DNA of 14,363 nucleotides from assembly GCA_964445305.1 (NCBI GenBank), contig CAYUKK010000228.1, positions 1 through 14,363 of the forward strand, read 5' to 3'. A program made the translations under genes and the position numbers. Below are positions 1 through 7,246 of this stretch, piece by piece (the first letter of the stretch is position 1; each line of letters begins with the position of its first letter). A model generated the notes under the pieces. It did no database searches. It had not been told where the DNA came from and worked only from the letters and a program-made list of their open reading frames with translations. Source of the DNA: CAYUKK01 sp964445305 (GTDB taxonomy: Bacteria > Acidobacteriota > Aminicenantia > Aminicenantales > UBA8522).

Positions 1-151
1 CGTCATCGTAATATAGCTTCCCAAAAAAACGAAGTCAACCTGCGGGCTTCGAAGCAGCAAAACGTTAGGGGTCAATTCGTGTTATCTTAGATATATTATT
101 CGCGCCCCCTAAAGATTTGGTCCTCCCGACGCGCGCTGCCAGCGGAGTTTC

Positions 152-181
152 TTGACAAGCCACTGGACGGTGGGATATAAA
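152..181 (+). promoter_or_regulatory. sigma70-like promoter for the aldo/keto reductase gene
   Basis: A perfect -35 box TTGACA (152-157) is followed by an 18-bp spacer and the -10 box TATAAA (176-181, five of six consensus bases). The ATG lies 28 nt after the -10, which predicts a leader of about 20 nt containing the Shine-Dalgarno GAGG (200-203, six bases before the ATG). The rest of positions 1-151 shows no coding potential; its only structured element is the 10-bp palindrome GCTTCGAAGC (46-55). Box and spacing match are seen directly; activity is inferred. Confidence 0.65.
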
Positions 182-209
182 ACCTGAAAAATTGGTATCG
201 AGGTAGGCC

Positions 210-1412
210 ATGAGCACGGAGAGGAAAGGCCCCAAGAATCAAATTTCTGAGGCCAGAAGAAAATTCTTGAAGGGTGCCGGAATACTTTCGGCGGGAGCAC
301 TGTTTGGTCGCAATGTGAAGAGCGCTGAAATTGCCGCTACAACCTGTAGTCCGGGCCGAGCTCTGGAACCCCGGGTCCTCGGTCGGACGAATCTCAAGGT
401 GGCGCCCATCGGGCTGGGAACCATCCCCCTTTTCCGTGCCCCGCGCGACCAAGCCATCGAGGTTGTCCGGAAGGCTGAAGAGCTGGGAATCAACTACATA
501 GACCTCGCCCGGGGTTACAGGAGAGGTCTATCCGAAGAGTGGGTAGGGGAGGCGATCAAGGGGCGCCGCGACAAGTTTGTTCTCGTGACCAAAGCGATGG
601 ACCGGACAGCCAAGATCGAATCGAGTGTCGACCAGAGTCTGAAGGCGCTCCAGACGGATTATATCGATGTTTACTGTTTCCACTCTTTGATGCAGGACGA
701 AGAGTGGAAAACAGTCATCGGACCGGGCGGGGCCATGGAGGCCCTCAAAAAAGCCCAGCAAAAGGGAAAAATCAGGTTCATCGGCATCAGTGGCCATCGC
801 TCGGACCAATTTACCGAGATCATCAAGGGCGGCGACATCGACTTGGTCATCATGATTTTCAACTTTGTTTTCGACGACGCGCTCGAAGACCTCCTCCCAA
901 CAGCCAAGAGACTCAACATCGGCTTTGCCGCCATTAAGCCTTTTGCCGGTTGCTTCCTCAATCAGCATGAGCTGAGCTTGCGGTGGATTTTGGAGCATCC
1001 CGTGGATGTGGTCGTACCCGGGATGTGGCAAACCGATGAGGTCATCCAGAACGCGAGAGTGATGAGGGAGTTCACTCCCCTTAATGAGACCGAACGGGAG
1101 TTCCTGGCCGAAGAAAAAAAGTACTGGTACTACCGCCTCTGCCGCGTTTGCTACCAATGCAAGCCGTGTCCCCAGGGAGTCCCCTATACCTCCCTTCTCC
1201 TGCTCCCTTTGTTCCTTCGGCGCAACGGGTTTTTCTTAACGCTTATCGAAAACAAGGGGAAGTTCAAGTACCTCAACGAGATGGATAAAATTGAAAAATG
1301 CGACCGCTGCGGACTCTGTATCGAGACCTGCAAATATCACCTGCCCGTTCCCGACCTCCTTCGGGACGTCAAACAGACTTACTACGATGTGATTAAGCTA
1401 TACCGAGTGTGA
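210..1412 (+). CDS. Tat-signal aldo/keto reductase with C-terminal 2x[4Fe-4S] ferredoxin domain
   Basis: This is a 400-residue oxidoreductase. The N-terminus carries a twin-arginine signal (RRKFLKG, residues 16-22) and a short hydrophobic stretch, so the folded protein is probably exported or membrane-tethered; no clear AxA cleavage site is visible. Residues about 52-300 are an aldo/keto reductase barrel with the family's catalytic tetrad in place: D98 and Y103 (YIDLARGY), K128 (LVTKA) and H158 (YCFHS). The C-terminus has two cysteine clusters, C311/C314/C317/C320 followed by Pro, and C364/C367/C370/C374, typical of a pair of 4Fe-4S clusters as in the COG1453-type reductases. The ATG has a Shine-Dalgarno GAGG six bases upstream and its own promoter. 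The gene is monocistronic and convergent with the binding-protein gene. The substrate is unknown; the electron path from clusters to barrel is inferred from family architecture. Confidence 0.9.
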   Translation: MSTERKGPKNQISEARRKFLKGAGILSAGALFGRNVKSAEIAATTCSPGRALEPRVLGRTNLKVAPIGLGTIPLFRAPRDQAIEVVRKAEELGINYIDLARGYRRGLSEEWVGEAIKGRRDKFVLVTKAMDRTAKIESSVDQSLKALQTDYIDVYCFHSLMQDEEWKTVIGPGGAMEALKKAQQKGKIRFIGISGHRSDQFTEIIKGGDIDLVIMIFNFVFDDALEDLLPTAKRLNIGFAAIKPFAGCFLNQHELSLRWILEHPVDVVVPGMWQTDEVIQNARVMREFTPLNETEREFLAEEKKYWYYRLCRVCYQCKPCPQGVPYTSLLLLPLFLRRNGFFLTLIENKGKFKYLNEMDKIEKCDRCGLCIETCKYHLPVPDLLRDVKQTYYDVIKLYRV

Positions 1413-1587
1413 ATATCCCTGCCCCCAGCGCTCATCCAGTTTAGAGAGCAAAATTAAAGTGAATTGGCCAGGCGGGGCTTTCCCATAGCAACAAGGCACT
1501 GAGCGTAGCCCGTGAGCATCCATAGCGGGCTCGAGAGGTCAAAAGAGGAACTCCATCTCGGAGAAAACGACAAAGTTGCTGTGCCGG

Positions 1588-2586
1588 TCAATGAGCTTGG
1601 CGGGAGGGGAAAAGAAGGGCTTGGATTTCAGGGAGGTCCATGTTCTCCCGCCCGACGAGAGTCTCGCCGGTATCGATTTGACGGGGAACAGGTTTGCCCT
1701 GAATATGGGAGACAATGGTTTTTACTCCCAGATATCCCATGAGGAAGGGATTCTGGAGAACGAGGCCATGGATGTGTCCTTGACGCAGCCCATCCACCAA
1801 TTTGGGGGAGCTATCGAACCCGACAAACTTTACCCGGCCGGCCAGCCCTCTGTCCTCGAGAGCTCGCAGAGCGCCAAAAGTCGTCGATTCATTCGGACAA
1901 AAGAGGCCATCCACCTCGGAGAAACGGCTGAGGAGGTTATCGAGCGTCTGATAAGCCGATTCTGTCGTCACCCCCGCGTATAAGTCTTTGGCAAGGAACT
2001 CGATGGCGGGGAAATTTTTTTGGATTGTCTCCACGAAACCTTGCTCGCGCAGGGTGGTGCTGGCCGAGCCCTCGTGGCAGCGGATGAGGAAAATTTTCCC
2101 TTCCCCAGCAAGAAGGCTTCCCAGCCGCCGAGCGGCCAGGACGCCGGCTTTATAGTTGTCGGTCGCCACGTAGCTCACGTAGTCGTTGCTGCGCAGCGGA
2201 GAATCGATGATGACGACCGGAATTCCCTCGGCTCGCGCCTCCCCGACCGGTCGCACGAGCGCCTGGTCGTCGAGGGGAGCGAGCACGATGCCGTCGACGC
2301 GACGGGCGACCATGTCTTCGACGACGGCGATTTGAGCTTCACGGTCGTCTTCCTTGTGAGGCCCTTTCCAGATGACCTCGACACCTGTTTCCCCACCGGC
2401 TTTCATCGCTCCCGCATGGATGGCTTTCCAGAACTCGTGGGTCATGCCTTTAGGGATGACGGCAATCTGGAGGGCTTGGCTTTTCTGGGCTGTTCGCCCC
2501 GAGCAGGCTGCCAAGCCGAAGAGGATGAGGGAGCAGAAGAAAAGGATGCTTCCGAGCCAGAAAAGACGTTGGCCGTCTGACCGCAT
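1588..2586 (-). CDS. ribose-type (Peripla_BP_4) sugar-binding lipoprotein, orphan
   Basis: This 332-residue protein has a lipoprotein signal: a hydrophobic core at residues 8-25 and a lipobox LAAC with the lipidated cysteine at position 28. Residues about 38-310 form a type-1 periplasmic binding fold of the RbsB/LacI kind. Recognisable parts are the first strand and helix (IAVIPKGMTHEFW from residue 41), the VDGIVLAPLDDQAL segment (97-110), VVIIDSP (124-130) and a late VGFDSSP. Such proteins capture sugars or related small molecules outside the cytoplasmic membrane and pass them to an ABC permease or a sensor. No permease or ATPase gene lies beside it, so it is an orphan here. It is transcribed divergently from cheR. 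The start ATG has no strong Shine-Dalgarno, but the signal peptide begins properly from it. The ligand cannot be told from sequence. Confidence 0.88.
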   Translation of the reverse strand: MRSDGQRLFWLGSILFFCSLILFGLAACSGRTAQKSQALQIAVIPKGMTHEFWKAIHAGAMKAGGETGVEVIWKGPHKEDDREAQIAVVEDMVARRVDGIVLAPLDDQALVRPVGEARAEGIPVVIIDSPLRSNDYVSYVATDNYKAGVLAARRLGSLLAGEGKIFLIRCHEGSASTTLREQGFVETIQKNFPAIEFLAKDLYAGVTTESAYQTLDNLLSRFSEVDGLFCPNESTTFGALRALEDRGLAGRVKFVGFDSSPKLVDGLRQGHIHGLVLQNPFLMGYLGVKTIVSHIQGKPVPRQIDTGETLVGRENMDLPEIQALLFPSRQAH

Positions 2587-2603
2587 GGAAATTGCTTCTG
2601 GCC

Positions 2604-2632
2604 AACCTACCAGAACTCGGCGGAGCTGTCAA
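2604..2632 (-). promoter_or_regulatory. candidate promoter for the binding-protein gene
   Basis: On the minus strand a perfect TTGACA (2632-2627) is followed after 17 bp by TAGGTT (2609-2604), which matches only three of six -10 bases. Transcription would start about 10 nt from the ATG at 2586, giving a very short leader. The -35 is convincing but the -10 is weak, so this is tentative. Confidence 0.3.
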
Positions 2633-2803
2633 ATCAAGAAGCCGACCCTCAAATGGCCGATCGAGCCACCCGATGGGTCCTGTCGCGTTCAAAGGTTTAT
2701 GATCTCTCGCCGAGGATCGCCCAAGCCGAACAGGGCTTTGAGCGTGCTTGAATCGCGAGAGAGGCCATTTTCCCCGTCAGGCCATAATAATTCATGATGA
2801 TGT

Positions 2804-2845
2804 CCATTTGCTTAAATGGGAGGAAGAGCAGTCCGACTTCCTCCC
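2804..2845. repeat. two adjacent perfect inverted repeats (stem-loops)
   Basis: The first repeat pairs CCATTT (2804-2809) with AAATGG (2814-2819) around a 4-nt loop. The second pairs GGGAGGAAG (2818-2826) with CTTCCTCCC (2837-2845), nine base pairs around a 10-nt loop. They share G2818 and G2819, so both cannot form fully at once. No T-run follows, so neither looks like a Rho-independent terminator. As DNA they could be operator sites upstream of the cheR promoter; as RNA they could form a switch if transcription starts further upstream. Confidence 0.6.
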
Positions 2846-2902
2846 CCCTGGCGGTGACCTAAGGCCTCAAAAGATCACCCTCCTATTCACTTTCAAAGGG
2901 GA

Positions 2903-2932
2903 TTGTAGGCTCGGCCGACCATCTCTTAGAAT
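2903..2932 (+). promoter_or_regulatory. candidate promoter for cheR-kinase unit
   Basis: TTGTAG (2903-2908, three of six) is followed by an 18-bp spacer and TAGAAT (2927-2932, five of six). The distance from -10 to the cheR ATG is 28 nt, the same as for the reductase gene. The weak -35 suggests dependence on an activator; the inverted repeats lie about 60-100 bp upstream, a plausible activator-site position. Function is inferred. Confidence 0.4.
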
Positions 2933-2960
2933 TTCTGAGCGGGGCGCTGGAGTTTGACCC

Positions 2961-3773
2961 ATGGGTGCAGAGGCGGATTTGAACAGGGTTTTGAAGCATA
3001 TCTACAGAGTCACCGGGTTCGACGCCCGGCACTATCGTCCTTCTACCCTCGAGAGACGGCTGGGATGGCGGCTTGTTCGAACCAATTCCAGAAACTACCG
3101 AGAATACTTGGCCCGGCTGAAGAAGGATGCCTCGGAAAATTATAGCTTTATCCATAGCTTACTCATCCACGTATCCGATTTTTTCCGGGACCGCGAAGTC
3201 TTCCGTTATCTCGAAAAAAAAGTCTTGCCCGACCTTCTGAGACGGGCTGCCAGCGAACCCGGGAAGCGGCTTCGGGTCTGGTCTGTTGCCTGTTCAAGGG
3301 GACAGGAGCCTTATTCCCTGGCTATGATTCTCGAGGAGCTCCGTCAAAGGATGGCCATCGATGTGGCCATTTCTATTTTGGCCACTGACGTCAGTCAACC
3401 CATCCTCCACCAGGCCAGGCAAGGATGCTATTCAAAATCAGATGTCAGGTCCATTCCTCAAGATTACAGGAAAAAATATTTGCTATCCCGAAGCAACGAG
3501 GGATTCATCGTCGCCGAGCCGGTTCGGCGCATGGTCCGGTTCCGCCGTCATGACCTCCTCCAGGATGGAATTCCAGGCACCTTCCATCTCGTTCTCTGTC
3601 GCAATGTTCTGATTTTTATCCTGGCCAGAGGGCGGTTGCGCCTGATCAGGAAAATCCACGCTTCGTTGAAGCCGAGAGGGATTCTCGTCTTAGGCCAATC
3701 CGAATCGCTCGAGGAGGAAAAGCGCTTCCGCAGCCTCTCGCCTCCATATCGCATCTACGAAAGGGTCTCTTAG
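2961..3773 (+). CDS. cheR: CheR-type protein-glutamate O-methyltransferase
   Basis: This 270-residue protein has CheR architecture. An N-terminal all-helical domain (about 1-80) carries the basic helix around RPSTLERRL (26-34) and ends in VSDFFRD (71-77). The SAM-binding domain follows, with motif I RVWSVACSRGQEPYSLAM (105-122), an acidic SAM-site residue D143 in ILATDVS, and the late CRNVLIF motif (213-219). CheR enzymes methylate glutamates on chemoreceptor coiled coils using SAM. Several normally strict positions are changed: CSTGEEPYS reads CSRGQEPYS, NVTxFFRD reads HVSDFFRD, and NVLIYF reads NVLIFI. This suggests a non-canonical substrate. The ATG has GGAG (2949-2952) eight bases upstream. 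The stop at 3771-3773 overlaps the Shine-Dalgarno of the kinase gene, so the two are co-transcribed. No CheB, CheA, CheW or receptor gene is visible. Confidence 0.88.
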   Translation: MGAEADLNRVLKHIYRVTGFDARHYRPSTLERRLGWRLVRTNSRNYREYLARLKKDASENYSFIHSLLIHVSDFFRDREVFRYLEKKVLPDLLRRAASEPGKRLRVWSVACSRGQEPYSLAMILEELRQRMAIDVAISILATDVSQPILHQARQGCYSKSDVRSIPQDYRKKYLLSRSNEGFIVAEPVRRMVRFRRHDLLQDGIPGTFHLVLCRNVLIFILARGRLRLIRKIHASLKPRGILVLGQSESLEEEKRFRSLSPPYRIYERVS

Positions 3774-3777
3774 GAGG
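3772..3777 (+). promoter_or_regulatory. Shine-Dalgarno of the kinase gene overlapping the cheR stop
   Basis: AGGAGG (3772-3777) overlaps the TAG stop of cheR (3771-3773) and lies 11 bases before the kinase ATG at 3789. A nearer ATG at 3778 opens only a few codons before a stop, so 3789 is the start. The arrangement implies translational linkage of methyltransferase and kinase. Confidence 0.75.
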
Positions 3778-3788
3778 ATGTCCTCGGT

Positions 3789-6700
3789 ATGGCTTTGACC
3801 AAAAAAACGATGAAGGGAAAGATAAGACAGGGACTCCCTGGCGAGACCAAGAGCCTTGAGCAACTTTTTCTCATTCTCGGCCAGGATGCCAAGTCGATCC
3901 AGAGACTCTCCCTGGACATTGAAATGATCCGGAAAAACCTCCTCCACAAGCACCTCGAAATGAAGTCATTGAATGAAAAGCTGAGTGCTTCAGAAGAAGA
4001 GCTCAAGGCCATGAATGAAGAGCTCGAAGCCGCCAGCGAGGAGCTCAGGGCTTCCAACGAGGAGTTGAGGACGGTGAATGAGGAGCTCCGTTCGACCAAC
4101 GAAGAGCTCCTGGAAACGAAAAATGACCTGGAAAATCTTTTCCAGGCCATTGAGGACATGATCATCGTCTTAGATAAGAATCTGACCATCATCCAGGCGA
4201 ACAGGGCGGCTGAGAAATGGACAAAAAAGAAGAGAACAAAATCGCTCCTCGGGAAGAAGTGTTTTTCTCTTTTTTACAATCGAAGAAAGGCCTGCCCAGA
4301 TTGTCCAGCTAAGGAAGCCATCAAAACCAAAAAGCCCCTGACTGGAGAGGACTTCGTCCCGTCGTTAGGCCAGTACCTTTCCGTTGTCACTTCTCCCGTC
4401 TTAGATAAGAGGGGCTCTGTGGTCAAGCTGATCCAGGTCTTCAGGGATATTACGGCGCGAAAGCAAGCCGAGGAAGCTTTGTTGGAAAGTCGGCAGGAGT
4501 TGAGGAATCTTTTTGACGGTGTGCCCATCGGACTTTACCGCTCGACGCCGGAAGGCCAGAGGATAGACGGGAACTTGGCCATCGTCGACATCCTGGGCTA
4601 TCCCAGCCTGAATGATTTCCTGAGCCGAAACTTCGTCGACGATTATCTTGACCCGGCGGATCGGAAAAGATGGCAAGCCCTGATGGAAGAGGGGGGTGTG
4701 GTCAAAGGGTTTGAGGTTCAGTACCGACGCCGGGACGGGAAGGTTATCTGGGTCCGCGAGAGCGCCCGGATTGTCCGAGATCGACGGGGCAGGGTCCTCT
4801 ATTATGAGGGGGCGCTCGAGGATATCACCGACATGAAGGTCGCCCAGGATAAACTCCAGACCGAAAAGGCCTACCTCGATCAGCTGATTGAAAGCGCTCA
4901 GGAAGCCATCGTCATCACCGATTTGCAGGGTCGAGTGCTCAGGATAAACCCTGAATTCACCAAGATCTTCGGCTATACCACTGAAGAGGCGCTGGGGAAA
5001 TCAATCGATAACCTTGTCGCCTCACAGAACTATTATGACCGTGCCACCTCCCTGACCCGGAAGGCTTTAGAAGGGGAAAGCGTGGCCCTTGAAACCGTGC
5101 GGCGGCGTAAGGATGGGAGTGAAATCCATGTTTCCCTTCTCGTTTCGCCCATTTGCGTCAGCGGAAAGGTGATCGCCCTCTACGCGATTTATCGGGACAT
5201 CACCGAGCGCAAGCGGGCTGAAGAATCCATCCAGAAAGAAGCCGCCAAGCTCTCGGCCATGATCTCGGGCATGGAAGAGGGAGTGATCCTGGCTGATGCG
5301 GCCGGGCGAATTATCGAGGTGAACGGCTTTTTCTGCTCGCTCATGGGCAGGGATAGGGCCGAGTTTCTTGGAAAAAATGTCGTTGATATCGACCTTGAAC
5401 TCGAGCCAGAAGAAATGGAAAAAACGATTCGGGCGTTCAAGCTCACCCCGGATTCCCCGCCTGTCATCGTTCAAAAGCGGCTCCGCAACCTCGAGACAGT
5501 CATCCGCTTCCAGCCCATCTACTGTCGGGGCGAATACGATGGGGTTTTGCTCAACATCATCGATGTAACCGAGCTCATCCTGGCTCGGCGGAAGGCTGAA
5601 GCCGCGAGCCTGGCCAAGAGTAACTTCTTGGCCAACATGAGCCATGAAATCCGTACGCCGATGAACGGCATACTGGGCATGACCGAGCTGGCCTTGAGCA
5701 CGGAGCTCACCGCGGAGCAGCTTGAGTACTTGAACGCCATCAATGACTCCGCTCAGTCCCTGATGAGGCTTCTCGATGACATGCTCGATTTTTCCAAGAT
5801 TGAGGCAAGAAAGATTGAGCTGGAGAGCATCCCCTTCAACTTGCGCGACGCCATCGAGTGCGCGGTATCCCCATTTGCCCTGCAGGCTCACCAGAAGGGG
5901 TTGGAGCTCATCGTTCAGATTCCCCCTGACTTGACAGAAGACGTCATCGGGGACCCCGGCCGTTTGCGTCAAGTTATCAACAATCTCATCAGTAATGCGA
6001 TTAAATTTACCGAGCGTGGCGAGGTGATAGTTTCCGTCGAGGAGGAATCGAGAACAGCCACAGAGGTTTTTGTCCACCTGGCCGTGAAAGATACAGGGAT
6101 AGGTATCCCTCCGGCCAAGCAGCAGGTTATTTTCGATGCCTTTGTCCAGGCGGATAGCTCGATGACGCGCAAGTACGGCGGCACGGGGCTTGGCCTGGCC
6201 ATTTCCTACCAGCTGGTTAGACTCATGGGCGGCACCATCTGGGTGGAAAGCGAGGTGGGAAAAGGGAGCACATTCCATTTCACAGCCTGTTTCAGCCTTC
6301 AGCAGCCGTCCGCCGAGAAAATGGTTCCCGTGGAAATGGAAACCATCCATAACCTGCCTGTCCTCATCGTTGACGACAATTCGACCAACCGCCGAATCCT
6401 TCGACAGGTTCTCACCGGCTGGCAGATGAGACCGGTTGAGGCAGCGAGCGGCAGAGAGGCTCTCCACCTCTTAAGGCAGGCGGAGCAACGAGGAGTTCCT
6501 TTTGGCTTGGTCCTCCTCGATGCTCAGATGCCCGAGATGGACGGTTTCGCCGTGGCGGAAGAAATCCAGAAAGACAAAACCCTGTCCAGCACCGTGATCA
6601 TGATGTTGACCTCCATGGGCGTTCAGGGAGATGCCGCTCGCTGTCGAAAGCTGGGCATTTCTGCGTACCTGACCAAGCCGATCCGACAATCCGAGCTCCT

Positions 6701-7178
6701 CGAGGCTATTCTCCTTGCCCTCAGCCGCTCGATCCAGGATAAGCAACATCGTGTTCTCATCACCCGACATTCTATCCGCGAGGCAAAGCGCCGTCTGAGG
6801 ATTCTCTTGGCCGAAGACAATATCATCAATCAGAAAGTTGCGCTCCACCTTCTGGAAAGGCGGGGTCACACGGTCGCGGTCGCCAACAACGGTCAGGAGG
6901 TCCTCGCTGCCCTGGAAAAAAGCTCGTTTGACCTCATTTTGATGGACGTCCAGATGCCGGTCATGGATGGCTTTGAAGCGACCCGGCTCATCCGCCTGAA
7001 AGAAAAAATGACAGGCGCCCATATTCCCATCATTGCCATGACTGCCCACGCCCTCAAGGGAGACCGCGAGCGATGCCTGGAAGCAGAGATGGACGATTAT
7101 ATTGCCAAGCCCTTAAAATCCGAAGAGCTCTTCAAGAAAATTGAGAGCATCTTCCTGGATACGGGGCCTAAATTATAA
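3789..7178 (+). CDS. soluble hybrid histidine kinase: coiled coil, 4 PAS, HisKA, HATPase, 2 receivers
   Basis: This 1129-residue protein has no membrane segment, so it senses a cytoplasmic signal. In order it has: a coiled coil (about 55-118) with EEL every seven residues; PAS1 (about 117-225) with cysteines C158, C169 and C172; PAS2 (235-350); PAS3 (362-475); PAS4 (485-595); a HisKA domain with phospho-acceptor H619 (MSHEIRTPMNG); an HATPase domain with N-box N736, DTGIGI from D768 and a GGTGLGL box near 797-803; receiver 1 (acidic D862/D863, phospho-site D911, K963); and receiver 2 (E1009/D1010, D1053, K1107). All catalytic residues look intact. Two receivers but no Hpt domain imply that a separate phosphotransfer protein or response regulator acts downstream. 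The coiled coil resembles that of CheB-CheR-PAS fusion proteins, and the gene follows cheR by 15 bp, so this looks like a split version of such a fusion. The output is unknown. Confidence 0.93.
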   Translation: MALTKKTMKGKIRQGLPGETKSLEQLFLILGQDAKSIQRLSLDIEMIRKNLLHKHLEMKSLNEKLSASEEELKAMNEELEAASEELRASNEELRTVNEELRSTNEELLETKNDLENLFQAIEDMIIVLDKNLTIIQANRAAEKWTKKKRTKSLLGKKCFSLFYNRRKACPDCPAKEAIKTKKPLTGEDFVPSLGQYLSVVTSPVLDKRGSVVKLIQVFRDITARKQAEEALLESRQELRNLFDGVPIGLYRSTPEGQRIDGNLAIVDILGYPSLNDFLSRNFVDDYLDPADRKRWQALMEEGGVVKGFEVQYRRRDGKVIWVRESARIVRDRRGRVLYYEGALEDITDMKVAQDKLQTEKAYLDQLIESAQEAIVITDLQGRVLRINPEFTKIFGYTTEEALGKSIDNLVASQNYYDRATSLTRKALEGESVALETVRRRKDGSEIHVSLLVSPICVSGKVIALYAIYRDITERKRAEESIQKEAAKLSAMISGMEEGVILADAAGRIIEVNGFFCSLMGRDRAEFLGKNVVDIDLELEPEEMEKTIRAFKLTPDSPPVIVQKRLRNLETVIRFQPIYCRGEYDGVLLNIIDVTELILARRKAEAASLAKSNFLANMSHEIRTPMNGILGMTELALSTELTAEQLEYLNAINDSAQSLMRLLDDMLDFSKIEARKIELESIPFNLRDAIECAVSPFALQAHQKGLELIVQIPPDLTEDVIGDPGRLRQVINNLISNAIKFTERGEVIVSVEEESRTATEVFVHLAVKDTGIGIPPAKQQVIFDAFVQADSSMTRKYGGTGLGLAISYQLVRLMGGTIWVESEVGKGSTFHFTACFSLQQPSAEKMVPVEMETIHNLPVLIVDDNSTNRRILRQVLTGWQMRPVEAASGREALHLLRQAEQRGVPFGLVLLDAQMPEMDGFAVAEEIQKDKTLSSTVIMMLTSMGVQGDAARCRKLGISAYLTKPIRQSELLEAILLALSRSIQDKQHRVLITRHSIREAKRRLRILLAEDNIINQKVALHLLERRGHTVAVANNGQEVLAALEKSSFDLILMDVQMPVMDGFEATRLIRLKEKMTGAHIPIIAMTAHALKGDRERCLEAEMDDYIAKPLKSEELFKKIESIFLDTGPKL
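3996..4109 (+). repeat. in-frame EEL heptad repeat in the kinase coiled coil
   Basis: Residues 70-107 of the kinase contain the triplet EEL six times at an exact seven-residue period (L72, L79, L86, L93, L100, L107), with NDL at 112-114 continuing the phase. The four intervening residues are small or polar (KAMN, EAAS, RASN, RTVN, RSTN). Leucine at one heptad position and paired glutamates before it fit a parallel signalling coiled coil. Confidence 0.85.
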
Positions 7179-7189
7179 TCCCCGTTCGC

Positions 7190-7219
7190 TTGACTACCCT
7201 TCTCTATTGAGTATTTAAT
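7190..7219 (+). promoter_or_regulatory. sigma70-like promoter for symporter-rlmN unit
   Basis: TTGACT (7190-7195, five of six) is followed by 18 bp and TTTAAT (7214-7219, five of six). The ATG of the symporter lies 27 nt later. It sits in the 68-bp gap after the kinase stop and shares its geometry with the reductase promoter. A Shine-Dalgarno-like AGGA (7231-7234) lies rather far (12 nt) from the ATG, but no other start occurs before residue 65. Confidence 0.55.
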
Positions 7220-7246
7220 AAGGCGAAAAAAGGAAACGGTCAGTCC

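Larger units (their letters stand above)
2587..2960. other. 374-bp divergent intergenic region with two stem-loops, no convincing gene
   Basis: This gap separates the divergent binding-protein and cheR genes. It holds candidate promoters for both directions, two adjacent perfect inverted repeats (2804-2819 and 2818-2845) and a weaker 5-bp pair GGTGA/TCACC (2853-2857 with 2875-2879). Short open frames cross it, but none has a Shine-Dalgarno or a recognisable protein. No known riboswitch signature was recognised. It probably serves as a two-way control region. Confidence 0.6.

Noticed and set aside
1507..1531. Inverted repeat AGCCCG/CGGGCT between the convergent reductase and binding-protein genes, considered as a terminator
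   Set aside because: Only six base pairs with a 13-nt loop and no T-run on either strand. A second 4-bp pair at 1551-1563 next to A/T-rich DNA is too short to call.
2748..2957. 69-codon plus-strand frame just before cheR, beginning with TTG
   Set aside because: It has no Shine-Dalgarno, no recognisable protein, and runs through the two hairpins and the candidate cheR promoter, so it is more likely non-coding.
3077..3092. GTTCGAACC resembling a tRNA T-loop
   Set aside because: It lies in frame within the conserved N-terminal helix region of cheR and no acceptor, D or anticodon arms can be built around it.
5067..6467. 466-codon open frame on the minus strand opposite the kinase
   Set aside because: No recognisable domain, and it runs opposite intact PAS, HisKA and HATPase motifs. 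Long antisense frames are common in GC-rich coding DNA.
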